Assembly (NCBI RefSeq): GCF_014256275.1
Contig: NZ_JACCFE010000004.1
Location: 124,001 to 188,000, forward strand
DNA length: 64,000 nucleotides
Origin: Rhodococcus sp. 4CII
GTDB taxonomy: Bacteria > Actinomycetota > Actinomycetes > Mycobacteriales > Mycobacteriaceae
Direction of reading: 5' to 3'
Notes under the pieces: generated by a model
What the model was told of the DNA's origin: nothing
Database searches by the model: none
What the model saw: only the letters and a program-made list of their open reading frames with translations
In this document: in pieces, positions 46,721 to 55,143 of the stretch
How the letters are laid out: each line of letters opens with the position of its first letter
Position numbering within the stretch: the stretch's first letter is position 1
Translations under genes and position numbers: made by a program

Positions 46721-47424
46721 ATGTCGTATGTGGCAGCTCTGAGCCGGATCTTGCAGATGTTCGAGGAGCCGTCACCGATCGGCGGCATCGGCTCCGAGCT
46801 GACCGAATCGGGTTCGATCTGGCCGGGGCCGCGGTCCTACTGCCCGCCGACGGAGAGTTGACCGTGGCCGCGGCATCGGCGCCGGTGCAGGACTCGAACG
46901 TGCCCAAACAACGATCCCGGCGCGGCCCGGCCTGCGAGGCGCAGCGCCGGGGTGCGGTGGTGGCGGTGGGGATCTGGCGCAGGCGCGGGGGCGGTGGCCC
47001 GACTCGTCGCCGCCGGCAGCGTGGCGGGATCGCCGCCACCGCGGCGGTGCCGTTGCGGTGGGGCGGGCAGAGCCTGGGATGCCTGGATTTGCATTCGGCC
47101 ACTCCACGCCCGTGGATGCCTGGCGATCTGTCCGCGGCCGCGGTCCTGGTCCGGGTGGTCGCTGGGCCTCTGGCGACCGATGCCACCCTGCGGAAGCGGC
47201 AACAGTCGACCGAGCAACTCGAGAACGCGCTGGAATCGCGGGTGGTGATCGAGCAGCCCAAGGGCATCGTCGCCGCCGAGGGCAACCTCACCGTCGACGA
47301 GACGTTCGACCGGTTGCGCCGACATGCCCGCCGGCACCGCACCAGCGTGCACGATGTCGCCCAGGCGGTGATCGACGGACACCTGCACCTGACGCGCGCA
47401 CCGTCGCACCGGGTACCTGACTGA
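46721..47424 (+). pseudogene. GAF-ANTAR regulator with several frame changes
   Basis: ATG 46721 starts SYVAALSRILQMFEEPSPIG. A frame change near 46800 leads to DLAGAAVLLPADGELTVAAA (GAF core). Between about 46972 and 47030 the expected DLAQARGRWPD is one frame off and then returns (ATAAVPLRWGGQSLGCLDLH). The C-terminus is an intact ANTAR: ESRVVIEQPKGIVAAEGNLT and TFDRLRRHARRHRTSVHDVA. The paired, compensating shifts look more like sequencing indels than decay. GAF-ANTAR proteins sense small molecules and antiterminate RNA. Confidence 0.7.
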
Positions 47425-47658
47425 CCCCGTCCCGGGTCGGTCGGCTATCCCGTGTGACCGGGGTGAAAAGGTGCTATTCACCGCCGCGGGTGCGGCGTAT
47501 TCTCGACGGTGTTCCTCGAGAAAATCCCCTATCCGAGTCCGGATTCGAGGAACATCGGGTCCCGACGTAACCCCCCGACGCCGGGGCCCCTCACTGTCCG
47601 GACGTCAGCGAAGTTCCTGGTCGGCACTCGTTGAGGCCGGGTGAGGGCCCGGTGTCCC
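47425..47658. other. Intergenic region with a 9-bp-armed inverted repeat
   Basis: GTTCCTCGA (47511-47519) and TCGAGGAAC (47545-47553) are a perfect inverted repeat with a 25-base loop; GGTGAA/TTCACC (47462-47482) is a smaller one. Possible terminators between the convergent ANTAR and MerR genes. No T-tract. Confidence 0.35.
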
Positions 47659-48156
47659 TCAGTGGTGGTCGCCGCCGGCTCGTTCCCGGGCGGGACGGTC
47701 CCCCAGGCGGGTTCGGCCGCGGGACGCCGGGTGCCGTCGTCGCCCGGTTCGGGTGGTCCCCGGCTCCGGTGCCGCCTCACCGGCGGTGTCTTCCTCGGCG
47801 GAGGCGGTGGCGGTTGCGGGGTCTTGTTCGGCGCGTAGTTGCGCGTTGTCCGCTTCCAGGCGCAGGTTGTCGCGTTCGAGTTCGCCGGTGCGGGTTTCGA
47901 GGTCGAGGACCCGGCCGATGCCGACGAGGTTGACTCCGGCGTCGATGAGTTCGGCGATGCGTTTGAGCCGGGCCAGGTCGTAGTCGCTGTAGCGGCGGGT
48001 TCCCCCGCCTGTGCGGCCCGGGGTGATCAGCCCGTACTCCTCGTACAGGCGCAGCGCCGAGACCCCGAACCCGGACAGCTCCGCGGCCACCGAGATGCCG
48101 TAAACACCACGCACCGAAGGCGATTCGGGCTCCCGGGGGGCGGATTCTTCGGACAT
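47659..48156 (-). CDS. MerR-family (HspR-like) regulator, 165 aa
   Basis: The MerR DNA-binding domain is complete: VYGISVAAELSGFGVSALRL, YEEYGLITPGRTGGGTRRYS and LARLKRIAELIDAGVNLVGI (about 18-85), closest to heat-shock repressors of the HspR type. A coiled coil (ELERDNLRLEADNAQLRAEQ) follows, then a basic tail. ATG 48156 has GGAG 7 bases upstream. Divergent from the hsp20 gene with paired dyads between, so it very probably controls hsp20 and itself. Long tail compared with ~140-aa HspR proteins. Confidence 0.85.
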   Translation of the reverse strand: MSEESAPREPESPSVRGVYGISVAAELSGFGVSALRLYEEYGLITPGRTGGGTRRYSDYDLARLKRIAELIDAGVNLVGIGRVLDLETRTGELERDNLRLEADNAQLRAEQDPATATASAEEDTAGEAAPEPGTTRTGRRRHPASRGRTRLGDRPARERAGGDHH

Positions 48157-48193
48157 TTTTTTGCTCCGATCGGGAATTTTCTCGCACACTCTC

Positions 48194-48242
48194 TTGTCAT
48201 AGTCTACGGCAGATGCTATAACGAACCTACAGCATCTGTAGG
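48194..48242 (+). promoter_or_regulatory. hsp20 promoter with MerR/HspR-type operators
   Basis: TTGTCA (48194-48199), 17-bp spacer, TATAAC (48217-48222). CTACGGCAGATGCTA overlaps the spacer, and a perfect dyad CCTACAG-CAT-CTGTAGG (48226-48242) covers the transcription start. The two share the AGATGCT/AGCATCT core. Repression by the divergent MerR protein is inferred. Confidence 0.65.
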
Positions 48243-48285
48243 AAGTTTACCTGATGGGGTGAAAGGATTCTGGAGGTAGGTGGAC

Positions 48286-48714
48286 ATGATGTTGATGCGC
48301 ACGGATCCGTTCCGTGATCTGGACCGTCTGACGCAGCAGATCTTCGGTACCGCGGCCCGTCCGGCGGTGATGCCGATGGACGCCTGGCGGGAAGAGGACC
48401 GGTTCGTGGTGGAGTTCGATCTGCCCGGGGTCGAGGCCGACTCGCTGGATCTGGACGTCGAGAAGAGCACTCTGACGGTGCGCGCCGAACGGGCCGCGCT
48501 GGACGAGAACCGGGAGATGGTGGCCGCGGAGCGCCCGCGTGGGGTGTTCAGTCGGCAGCTGTTCCTCGGTGAGAATCTCGATGTCGACAAGATCGAGGCG
48601 AACTATGACGCCGGTGTGCTGCGGTTGACGATCCCGATCGCGGAGAAGGCCAAGCCCCGCAAGATCGAGATCAGCAGCAACGGTCATTCCGAACAGAAGG
48701 CCGTCAACGCCTGA
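48286..48714 (+). CDS. Hsp20/alpha-crystallin small heat-shock protein, 142 aa
   Basis: ATP-independent holdase that keeps unfolding proteins soluble. The alpha-crystallin domain spans about 35-125: DAWREEDRFVVEFDLPGVEA, LDLDVEKSTLTVRAERAA, GVFSRQLFLGENLDVDKIEA and GVLRLTIPIAEKAKPRKIEI with the C-terminal I-x-I-type end. GGAGGT lies 8 bases before ATG 48286; an in-frame GTG two codons earlier is less likely. Controlled by the HspR-like divergent gene. Relative of mycobacterial Hsp18/Acr. Confidence 0.93.
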   Translation: MMLMRTDPFRDLDRLTQQIFGTAARPAVMPMDAWREEDRFVVEFDLPGVEADSLDLDVEKSTLTVRAERAALDENREMVAAERPRGVFSRQLFLGENLDVDKIEANYDAGVLRLTIPIAEKAKPRKIEISSNGHSEQKAVNA

Positions 48715-48783
48715 CCGCACGGGATGACACGATCCGCTGCACCTGACCGAGATGGAAGTGGTTCGGGAGGGGGTGAACAGACG

Positions 48784-49074
48784 ATGACATGGGCGAACAT
48801 GGTCGCCGAGGTGAACGCCACCGAGACAGGGGGGCGCACCGAACGCGAGACGGTGTGGCCGTGGCACGAGCTCGACTACGCACTGCTCGTGGCCGATTCG
48901 GACCGCATCCTCGCCGACGCGCTCACGCCGCAGGCCGTAGTCCTGCTCCATCGGGTGGCCACCGCACCGGCCGGTCCGCCGCGTCCATCCCCTCCCGCTC
49001 CGGTGTGGTGGACGGTGACGGCACCACCGTTGCCGGAGATCCGGGCCACGCAGCGCTCACCTCCGAGACCGTAG
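48784..49074 (+). CDS. Hypothetical protein, 96 aa
   Basis: GGAGGGGGTGA precedes ATG 48784. VWPWHELDYALLVADSDRIL ADALTPQAVV is a plausible structured core; the rest is Pro-rich. No family recognised. It follows hsp20 by 69 bp in the same direction and could be cotranscribed. Confidence 0.5.
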   Translation: MTWANMVAEVNATETGGRTERETVWPWHELDYALLVADSDRILADALTPQAVVLLHRVATAPAGPPRPSPPAPVWWTVTAPPLPEIRATQRSPPRP

Positions 49075-49504
49075 AAATCCGATCTGTCCACAGTCGAGCA
49101 CGGTTGATCGTCGAACACGCAAGGGGTGATGAACCAGACGAGTGCATCAGCTGACGGGTTCGCCCGCTGCCGCCTCCTTCACCTGTCTTTGCTCCCCGCG
49201 CGGCGCGGCGAGCCCCATTCGAGCACACCGCCCGGCACCGCCGACCCACGGAAACCCACCGCGGCGCCGACCACCGATCCGGCAACCCGCGCTCGGGTGC
49301 CGAATTCGATCGGGGCGCATCGCCATTGACTGGCACACGGTCTCCCGTCGGCCGTTCCGGGCGGTAGTGCCCACCCGGACGGCAATGACGCCGACAAGCG
49401 GGGGCGGGTCCCTTCGTGCGGCCCGGGGCCCGCCCCGCCCTGGTGGTTCCGGCATCCCGAGCCCGGAACCACCTTTTCCCGTGCACCACGAATGAGGCGA
49501 GGCG
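49075..49504. other. 430-bp stretch without a supported gene
   Basis: Frames on both strands lack ribosome sites and motifs and look like compositional shadows. The promoter of the J-domain gene must lie near the right end. Confidence 0.45.
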
Positions 49505-49918
49505 ATGGCTACCGAGCGGGATCCGTATCGGGTGCTGGGCCTGTCCTCCTCGGCGTCCCAGGCCGAGATTGCCAGCGCCTACCGACGCCTGGTGCACGCA
49601 CACCATCCGGACACCCGCGCCGCTCATCCGCCGGCCGACCCGGCGGCGGACGAGCATCTCCAGCAGGTCCTGTCCGCCTACGCCTTGTTGCGCGACCCGC
49701 AGGTCCGGGCCGTCTACGACCGGGCAGTGACTGAGCGGGCGGCAGCAGGGCCGGCCGAGGTGAAAGTGCCTTCCCCTCGGAGGCGACCCGGGCGAGCGCC
49801 GCGGGTCCCGATCTCGCCGACCACCCCGACCCGCGTCCGCGTGGTCGTGGTCGACGCACCGCCCCCGCGACCACCCGCGACCGGATTGTGGATCGGACCG
49901 GTACGACGGCACCGCTGA
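49505..49918 (+). CDS. J-domain protein, 137 aa
   Basis: Residues 5-75 are a J-domain: RDPYRVLGLSSSASQAEIAS, AYRRLVHAHHPDTRA with the DnaK-contacting HPD, and SAYALLRDPQVRAVYDRA. The remaining ~60 residues are basic/Pro-rich without zinc finger or substrate domain. A type III DnaJ-like cochaperone that could recruit the DnaK encoded at 31944-33827 to a special client. Start ATG has GAGGCGA upstream. Confidence 0.85.
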   Translation: MATERDPYRVLGLSSSASQAEIASAYRRLVHAHHPDTRAAHPPADPAADEHLQQVLSAYALLRDPQVRAVYDRAVTERAAAGPAEVKVPSPRRRPGRAPRVPISPTTPTRVRVVVVDAPPPRPPATGLWIGPVRRHR

Positions 49919-49986
49919 GGTGCGGCCGATCGGCGGTATCGACTAGAAGGGATACCTCGGGTGACAGGTGGGCTGGGCGCGAGGAG

Positions 49987-50955
49987 TCAGTCGATGCCGG
50001 CGACCTCCTGGGCGATCGCGGCCAGCCGGGTCTGGGCGGCGGAGACCACCCCGTGCCGCCTCTTGTGGGCTTCCTCGTACGCCACGACGGCCCGGACGTC
50101 GGCGGGGTCGGTCAGGTCCTTGACCGCGGCGACAGCCTGGGGGACGTTGAGTTCGTCGTAGTCGCCGATCGGCAGCTCGCCGGGTTCGAGGGCCCCGGCG
50201 GCGGTGCGGGCGGAATGGATCACCCCGGCGACCGCGGTGGCGCCTTCGCGCCGGGTCACGTCTTCGGCCGTCTCGAGGGCGGCGTCGCGGGAGGCGGACA
50301 GGGTTTTGACGGCGACGTCGCCAGCGTGCGCGCCGCGGCCGAGCAGCGCCCCGAGCCGTGGGCGGGTGGCACGGGCGGTGTCGATGGCCCGGTCCAGGCC
50401 GCGGGCGGACCAGGTGATCGGGGTGTTGATCAATCGGACCGCGGTGCCAGTCGCCGCCTGCATCGGGGTGCGCCGCAACGCCGCCGGTCCACCGAGGGCG
50501 TCCTCGGCGAGGACGGTCGTCAACCAGTCCACGGTGGCCGAGTGCGCGGTGATCAACCGGAACGCCAGCTCCTCGATGTCGGTGCGTCTGCTGGCGACGG
50601 CGAGGGCCTTGAGGTACCGGGCCCGGTCCAGGAGCTGGTGCTCGAGCGCGAGATCCCCGAGCAGGGCCTCGTCGAACGACTGGGCCTGCTCGGTCACCGC
50701 CTTCACCGCGGCGGCGGCGCGCCCGACCAGCGGGCCGACCACCTCGGGCAGACCGCCGAGGTCGCGGATCGCCGCCTCGATCGCCGCCATACGCTCGCGG
50801 GCGTGGTCGGCGTTCTCGGCCAGCTCGCGGCGCACCGCCTCGGTGCGGGCCTGGGCGGTGCGGGTCTCGGCGATCTGGATTTCGGTGTGGGTCAGCTCGT
50901 GGATCGCGCGCAGCTGCGCCAGCAGGGTGGCGTCGGTATTCGGGGTCGAAGCCAT
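49987..50955 (-). CDS. Ferritin-like domain protein, 322 aa
   Basis: Long helices dominate: TLLAQLRAIHELTHTEIQIA, AVRRELAENADHARERMAAI and EALLGDLALEHQLLDRARYL contain the Glu/His spacing of ferritin-like four-helix bundles (about 10-135). The C-terminal part ends YDELNVPQAVAAVKDLTD and YEEAHKRRHGVVSAAQTRLA, a pattern seen in an actinobacterial family annotated as ferritin-like. Metal ligands are plausible but not certain. GGAG lies about 10 bases before ATG. Possibly the second gene of an operon with the weak frame upstream. Confidence 0.7.
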   Translation of the reverse strand: MASTPNTDATLLAQLRAIHELTHTEIQIAETRTAQARTEAVRRELAENADHARERMAAIEAAIRDLGGLPEVVGPLVGRAAAAVKAVTEQAQSFDEALLGDLALEHQLLDRARYLKALAVASRRTDIEELAFRLITAHSATVDWLTTVLAEDALGGPAALRRTPMQAATGTAVRLINTPITWSARGLDRAIDTARATRPRLGALLGRGAHAGDVAVKTLSASRDAALETAEDVTRREGATAVAGVIHSARTAAGALEPGELPIGDYDELNVPQAVAAVKDLTDPADVRAVVAYEEAHKRRHGVVSAAQTRLAAIAQEVAGID

Positions 50956-50961
50956 AGGGCA

Positions 50962-51360
50962 TCACTCCTTCACAGAAGAATGGTTCGGATCGGTGCGCGG
51001 CGCCCGCCACGGGGCACCGCTCGCAGGACTACCCCGTTCGGGAAGCCGGAAACCCCTGACCGGGCCGCGCGGGTCGCCAGGGGCGAGGGGGATACCGGAC
51101 CCGGCAGACCACAATGCATCGGCTCCCGTACAACCGAACGGACCATCGTTGATGGAGCCGCGTGTTCGCCCATCCCGTGGCGATCCCGCGGCGACGCCGG
51201 GTCTCAACTCCCAGGAGGGGTGAAAGTCGGGTGCCCGCAGCAATATTCGAACGGCCTGCGCCTCCACCAGGGTGGTGCAGAAGTCGACTCGCCGGAGCTG
51301 CTCTGCGGCCAGATCCACCCCGAGGAACCGTGCGACGGCGTATCGCACGTGCCTGTTCAT
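50962..51360 (-). CDS. Doubtful hypothetical protein, 132 aa
   Basis: RHVRYAVARFLGVDLAAEQL and FCTTLVEAQAVRILLRAPD look genuinely coding, while the second half is Gly/Arg/Pro-rich and may be a shifted frame. The stop (GTGAAGGAGTGA) supplies the ribosome site of the ferritin-like gene 6 bp downstream, which supports an operon. No ribosome site is clear for its own start. Confidence 0.3.
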   Translation of the reverse strand: MNRHVRYAVARFLGVDLAAEQLRRVDFCTTLVEAQAVRILLRAPDFHPSWELRPGVAAGSPRDGRTRGSINDGPFGCTGADALWSAGSGIPLAPGDPRGPVRGFRLPERGSPASGAPWRAPRTDPNHSSVKE

Positions 51361-51791
51361 TTGTGCTCTACCCCACTATCGGTCGGCGGTGGCAGGTAAC
51401 GTCCGGCGCTGTGCCGGCGACGCCCTGGCCGCCTCCGCCGAGTAGTTGATCGTTCTCCCTCCGGTACAACGCCGGCGCGGGCGGTGATCATCCGAACCGG
51501 GCGGGCTGCGAGCGGGGGACGACGTGGACCGGTGCGGAGGTGGCAGCGGCGGCGAACCCGGTGCGACCATGGGATATGGCGCGGAACCGATGGCCCGGGA
51601 TCGCCCCACCCGGAACCGGTGGCGTGGCGGTGCACGGCCACCGGGTCCTGATCGCTCGGCCTGAGGTGTCGGTGCAGCTGACGGGGTGACCGCGTTCCCG
51701 GGCGGGGTGTCGGTGTGCCTGGTCCTGGTGGCCACCGGTGTGCCGCCGAACGAGCCCGCAACGAGACCCGCCCGCTGACCGACCCCCCGTG
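51361..51791. other. 430-bp stretch without a supported gene
   Basis: Only Arg/Pro-rich shadow frames. Nothing recognisable. Confidence 0.4.
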
Positions 51792-52079
51792 ATGAGTCCA
51801 CGCACTGGTCGCGACATCGCCGGGGACGCCGACCCGTTCGAACCGCTGTCGTGTGCGGCGGCCCCCGCACCGGCGGAGACGTACCGCACCGCGCCGCGCT
51901 ACTGGATCCCCGGCTACCCGAGCACCGGTGCCCTCACACTGACCACCAGCTGGCACCAGATCGGCCTGCCCGTCTCCGTCGACGTCCTCGACCTCGGAGT
52001 CAGCCCGTTCTCCACCGAATCCGGCGGACCGCCGAAACTGGGGCGGAGCAGTGACCACCATGGATCACCCTCCGGTTGA
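51792..52079 (+). CDS. Hypothetical protein, 95 aa
   Basis: Consistently high GC at third codon positions and a protein-like composition: TGRDIAGDADPFEPLSCAAA, TYRTAPRYWIPGYPSTGALT and SWHQIGLPVSVDVLDLGVSP. No ribosome site is visible before ATG 51792, so the start is unsure. No family recognised. Confidence 0.4.
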   Translation: MSPRTGRDIAGDADPFEPLSCAAAPAPAETYRTAPRYWIPGYPSTGALTLTTSWHQIGLPVSVDVLDLGVSPFSTESGGPPKLGRSSDHHGSPSG

Positions 52080-52240
52080 GGGTTCCGTCGCCGACCGGAT
52101 CCGATTACCGTCAAAGGACGCAGGTTGAGACACCAGCCCGGCAGTCAACCCGCACCGTGGCCGGTGCGAAAACACCCTTGGCGGGGGACATCCTCCCCCG
52201 AAGTTCGGCTCCCGACCGCGCACCCGGGAAGAGCACACCC

Positions 52241-52799
52241 ATGGCCTATCTGCGTTCCGTCATCGACACCGCGCAGCATCTACGCCTGGCCCTGTCCCAG
52301 ACCGCCGCCTGGGACCAGACCGACCCCGACGAGACCGGTTTCACCCTCGAGATCGACGAACCCGTCGGCGGCCCGATCGTGCTCCGGGTGCGCGGCGACC
52401 TCGTTACGGGCACCGCCCCCATTCTGGCCGACTGCCTCGACGAAGTCGTCCTGCGCGGGCGCAGCGCTGTCGTCGACCTGCTGCCCACCGGTTTCGTCGG
52501 CTGCGCCGCACTGTCCGTCCTCGCCGACGCCGGAACCCGACTCCGTGAGCCAACGCAGCCGGCTGACCGTCGCCGCACTCGGACCCCTGCGCCGCATCCT
52601 CGACCACGCCGGGATCGATGCGGTGCAGCGCTTCGGCACCGTCGCCGACGCGTTCACCGCAGCCCACACCCGGTCCGCCTCCGTGCTGGAGCTGGTGCCG
52701 CCGCGGCCCATGCGCGACCAGCCGATCCCCCCGCGCCGGCGCCCGGTCACCGCGCACCGTCCCGCACAACCGATCGATGAGTGCCTGACCTCTGGGTGA
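52241..52799 (+). pseudogene. STAS-domain protein with one frame change
   Basis: From ATG 52241 (GGGAAGAG 7 bases before): a helical leader, TGFTLEIDEPVGGPIVLRVR, GDLVTGTAPILADCLDEVVL and AVVDLLPTGFVGCAALSVLA, which is a STAS fold of anti-sigma-antagonist type, although the usual phosphorylatable Ser in DLSGVxFIDSSG is replaced by Gly/Cys. An extra C in GAGCCAACG near 52553 shifts the frame; the continuation RSRLTVAALGPLRRILDHAG reaches a stop at 52799. The duplicate at 61060-61400 has GAGCAACG at this spot, which shows the ancestral frame. Confidence 0.7.
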
Positions 52800-52931
52800 G
52801 GCAGTGCGGAACGCTGCGGGGGCGGTGGGGAGTAGCGTCGGAAAGTGGATCCGGTGTGCATTCCGGTCCGGTCCGGATACGGCAGTCGGTAGGGCCCTCG
52901 GGGGCTGTATCCGGACACCGGGGGTGCCGGG

Positions 52932-53528
52932 TCAGCGGGGTGGTTGTGCGAACTTCTCCCACGCCTGATCCCACCCCCGCAGCCGGGACCGGACCAGCAG
53001 CCGGTGTGTCCCGGTGACCGCCGCTGCGCCGGTGGCGGCTCCGGCCGCCCACAACCCGCACGCGGCCGAGACGGCCAGCACCGCGTTCTCGGTGCTCCCG
53101 TGGGCTTCACGCAGGTCCCCGTCCGGTCCCACCTCGATGGTGACCGTGTCTCCCGACCGGGCCTGCGGGGGAGCCGGAACCTGTCCGGTGTGCTCACGCC
53201 CGTCCACGTCCACCGTCCACCGCGCCCACGAGGCGGTGCCGGTGTCGATGATCCGCATCGCCGGTTCGTCCTGCGGATCGGAGACGGCGTCGATCAGCAG
53301 GACCGCCGGGACCGGCCGCGACTGTGCCTGCAGCGTCCGGCTCTGCTGCTGCAACGAGGCGAACGTTTCGGTCCCCACCACCGCGCACACCGGCACCCAC
53401 AACAACACCAGTACCACCACCAGCGCCACCAGCGCCGACTCGACCCGATCGGTGCGGCGCATCAACGGATTACGGCTGCACGGCTGCAACCGCCACCACC
53501 GCACCGGACCCGGTGCCCGCCCCGCCAT
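52932..53528 (-). CDS. Rv1733c-type membrane protein, 198 aa
   Basis: Two membrane helices enclosing an external domain, as in the mycobacterial dormancy protein Rv1733c: NPLMRRTDRVESALVALVVV starts helix 1 and NAVLAVSAACGLWAAGAATG is helix 2. Between them lies a beta-rich part with RWTVDVDGREHTGQVPAPP. It ends GWDQAWEKFAQPPR. The start is uncertain (ATG 53528 or later). Convergent with the STAS gene. A decayed copy of its 3' end lies at 61419-61600, next to a decayed STAS copy. Confidence 0.8.
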   Translation of the reverse strand: MAGRAPGPVRWWRLQPCSRNPLMRRTDRVESALVALVVVLVLLWVPVCAVVGTETFASLQQQSRTLQAQSRPVPAVLLIDAVSDPQDEPAMRIIDTGTASWARWTVDVDGREHTGQVPAPPQARSGDTVTIEVGPDGDLREAHGSTENAVLAVSAACGLWAAGAATGAAAVTGTHRLLVRSRLRGWDQAWEKFAQPPR

Positions 53529-53648
53529 GGTGTCGCCTCCGGATGTTCTCTTGTGCCTTCAGTGTTCGTGCCGAAACCCCGCGTGCATGCCCCCTCGCCG
53601 TCATCGCCGTACCGTCACTTCCCGCCGCTTGCGATGCAACCGGTGATG

Positions 53649-54513
53649 TCACCGAGTCGGAGAGCGGTCCGGGCTGCTGAATTTGCCGATCAGGTCGTGG
53701 GCGACGCGGTGCACCTTGGTGTTGGTGCGTTGGGAGATCTCGATCAGCCGGGCGAACGCCTCGTCGGCGCCGATGCCGTGCATCACCATCATCATCCCCT
53801 TGGCCTGATCGATGTCCGCCCGGGAGGTCAGCGCCTGATTGAGCTGCTCGACCTGCCGCTGTGCGCGCCACCACCGGCGGGCATTGCTGATCGCCGCCGA
53901 CGCGGCGGTGGTCAGCAACTGCATCATCTTCTCGTCGAACGGATCGAACGCCGCGGCGGTGCGGGCGTAGACGTTGAACGAACCCACCAATTCCCCGGGG
54001 CCCTCGCCGGGGGTGTCGATGATCAAAGGCACCGACAGATACGCCCGGACCCCCGCCGCCCGTGCGGCAGCGGTGAATTCCGGCCACCGCTCGGCATACT
54101 CACCAACCACCGCACGCACCGGCCGCCGCGACGCCGCCGCGTGCAGGCACGGGCCGCGGCCGGCGGCGTACTGGTCGGCGTCGATGTCGGCGACGGAGTC
54201 GTCGGTCAGGGCCACGGTGCGCCGCGTGCAGGCACGGGCCGCGGCCGGCGGCGTACTGGTCGGCGTCGATGTCGGCGACGGAGTCGTCGGTCAGGGCCAC
54301 GGTGCGGGGGCCGGTGTCGTCGAGATGCGTGACGGTGACCGCGTCTGCATCCGGCACCGCCGCGGCCGCCGTTCGGGCCAGCCGGCCGAGTACCTCCTCG
54401 AGCGGCTCCTGCGCGGCGCCCTCGTCACGCAGCTCCGTCAGCGCATCGGTGACGGTGTCGAGGGCCTGCGCCGCCTCGGCCAGCGACAGTTGATCGGTGG
54501 TGTTCTCCCTCAT
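53649..54513 (-). pseudogene. GAF-ANTAR regulator disrupted by an 85-bp tandem duplication
   Basis: 5' part from ATG 54513: AEAAQALDTVTDALTELRDE, EVLGRLARTAAAAVPDADAV and the GAF motif VADIDADQYAAGRGPCLHAA. The 85-bp segment encoding the last part is present twice (54135-54304), which moves the frame. Removing one unit restores one continuous protein of about 260 aa through RWPEFTAAARAAGVRAYLSV and FDPFDEKMMQLLTTAASAAI to the ANTAR domain RADIDQAKGMMMVMHGIGAD and ISQRTNTKVHRVAHDLI, stop 53649. It may switch on and off by loss or gain of one unit. Confidence 0.85.
54135..54304. repeat. 85-bp perfect tandem duplication inside a GAF-ANTAR gene
   Basis: Two adjacent units, 54135-54219 and 54220-54304, each starting CGCCGCGTGCAGGCACGGGC. 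85 is not a multiple of three, so the copy number decides the reading frame. Confidence 0.9.
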
Positions 54514-54575
54514 GACGCTTCCCTTTCCGGGAGGCGCCGTTCCGGCCGGACGGCTGCGGAACGACGGTCGTGCTG

Positions 54576-54881
54576 CTACTGCCGATCCTCCTCGAACGCC
54601 TCATCACCGGTCTGATCCCACTCGGCGTCGAAGGCGACGGAGACTGCCTGCTCGAGCCGGTCCCCTTCGGGCGCATCCCATCCCGCCTCGAGACCACCAG
54701 CGTGCAGCGGGTCGTCGACGGGGGCGACCGGTTGGATCTGCTCGAACCGGTCGGCCTCCGGAACATCCCACGCCGGGTCCCAGTCATCGGTCGGGGACGC
54801 AGTGAGGAGCAGACCTGGGTCGGCGGGCAGGTCCTGTTCGAGGCGATCGGCCTCGGGCACGGTGTGCAACGGATTGTCCAC
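54576..54881 (-). CDS. Acidic repeat protein, 101 aa
   Basis: Three degenerate repeats built on VPEADRLEQ, VPEADRFEQ and APEGDRLEQ, separated by Asp/Trp-rich linkers (DDWDPAWD, LEAGWDAP), ending EAFEEDRQ. Very acidic, no hydrophobic segment, probably flexible. GGAAGGGG stands 8 bases before GTG 54881; GTG 54890 is an alternative. Resembles small DUF5709-like actinobacterial proteins only loosely. Confidence 0.6.
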   Translation of the reverse strand: MDNPLHTVPEADRLEQDLPADPGLLLTASPTDDWDPAWDVPEADRFEQIQPVAPVDDPLHAGGLEAGWDAPEGDRLEQAVSVAFDAEWDQTGDEAFEEDRQ

Positions 54882-55143
54882 GGCACTCACCCCTTCCGCT
54901 CGAACCGGGAGACGTGCTCCCGAACATCCAACGAAATTCTGGACATATTCTACGATCCAGAGAGGAGTAAATCTATGGCATCTGGTCAAGATCGAGAAGG
55001 GTGTGTGGCACCGCCGGTGCTGCGCCGCCACCGGTCACCTGTCCGGCGGGGGGTGCGCTCGCCTGATCGCGTGGGGCATCAACAACTGATGGGGGGAAGT
55101 GCGCGGGTATTCGCCGGCACAGCGGGTACCCGAACTCCGGTAA

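Noticed and set aside
54975..55143. Short gene MASGQDREGC... with GAGAGGAG before ATG
   Set aside because: Good ribosome site but the frame soon becomes Arg-rich and runs into the ISAzo13 element, while another frame (WHLVKIEKGVWHRRCC) looks better yet has no start. Not enough to call a gene.
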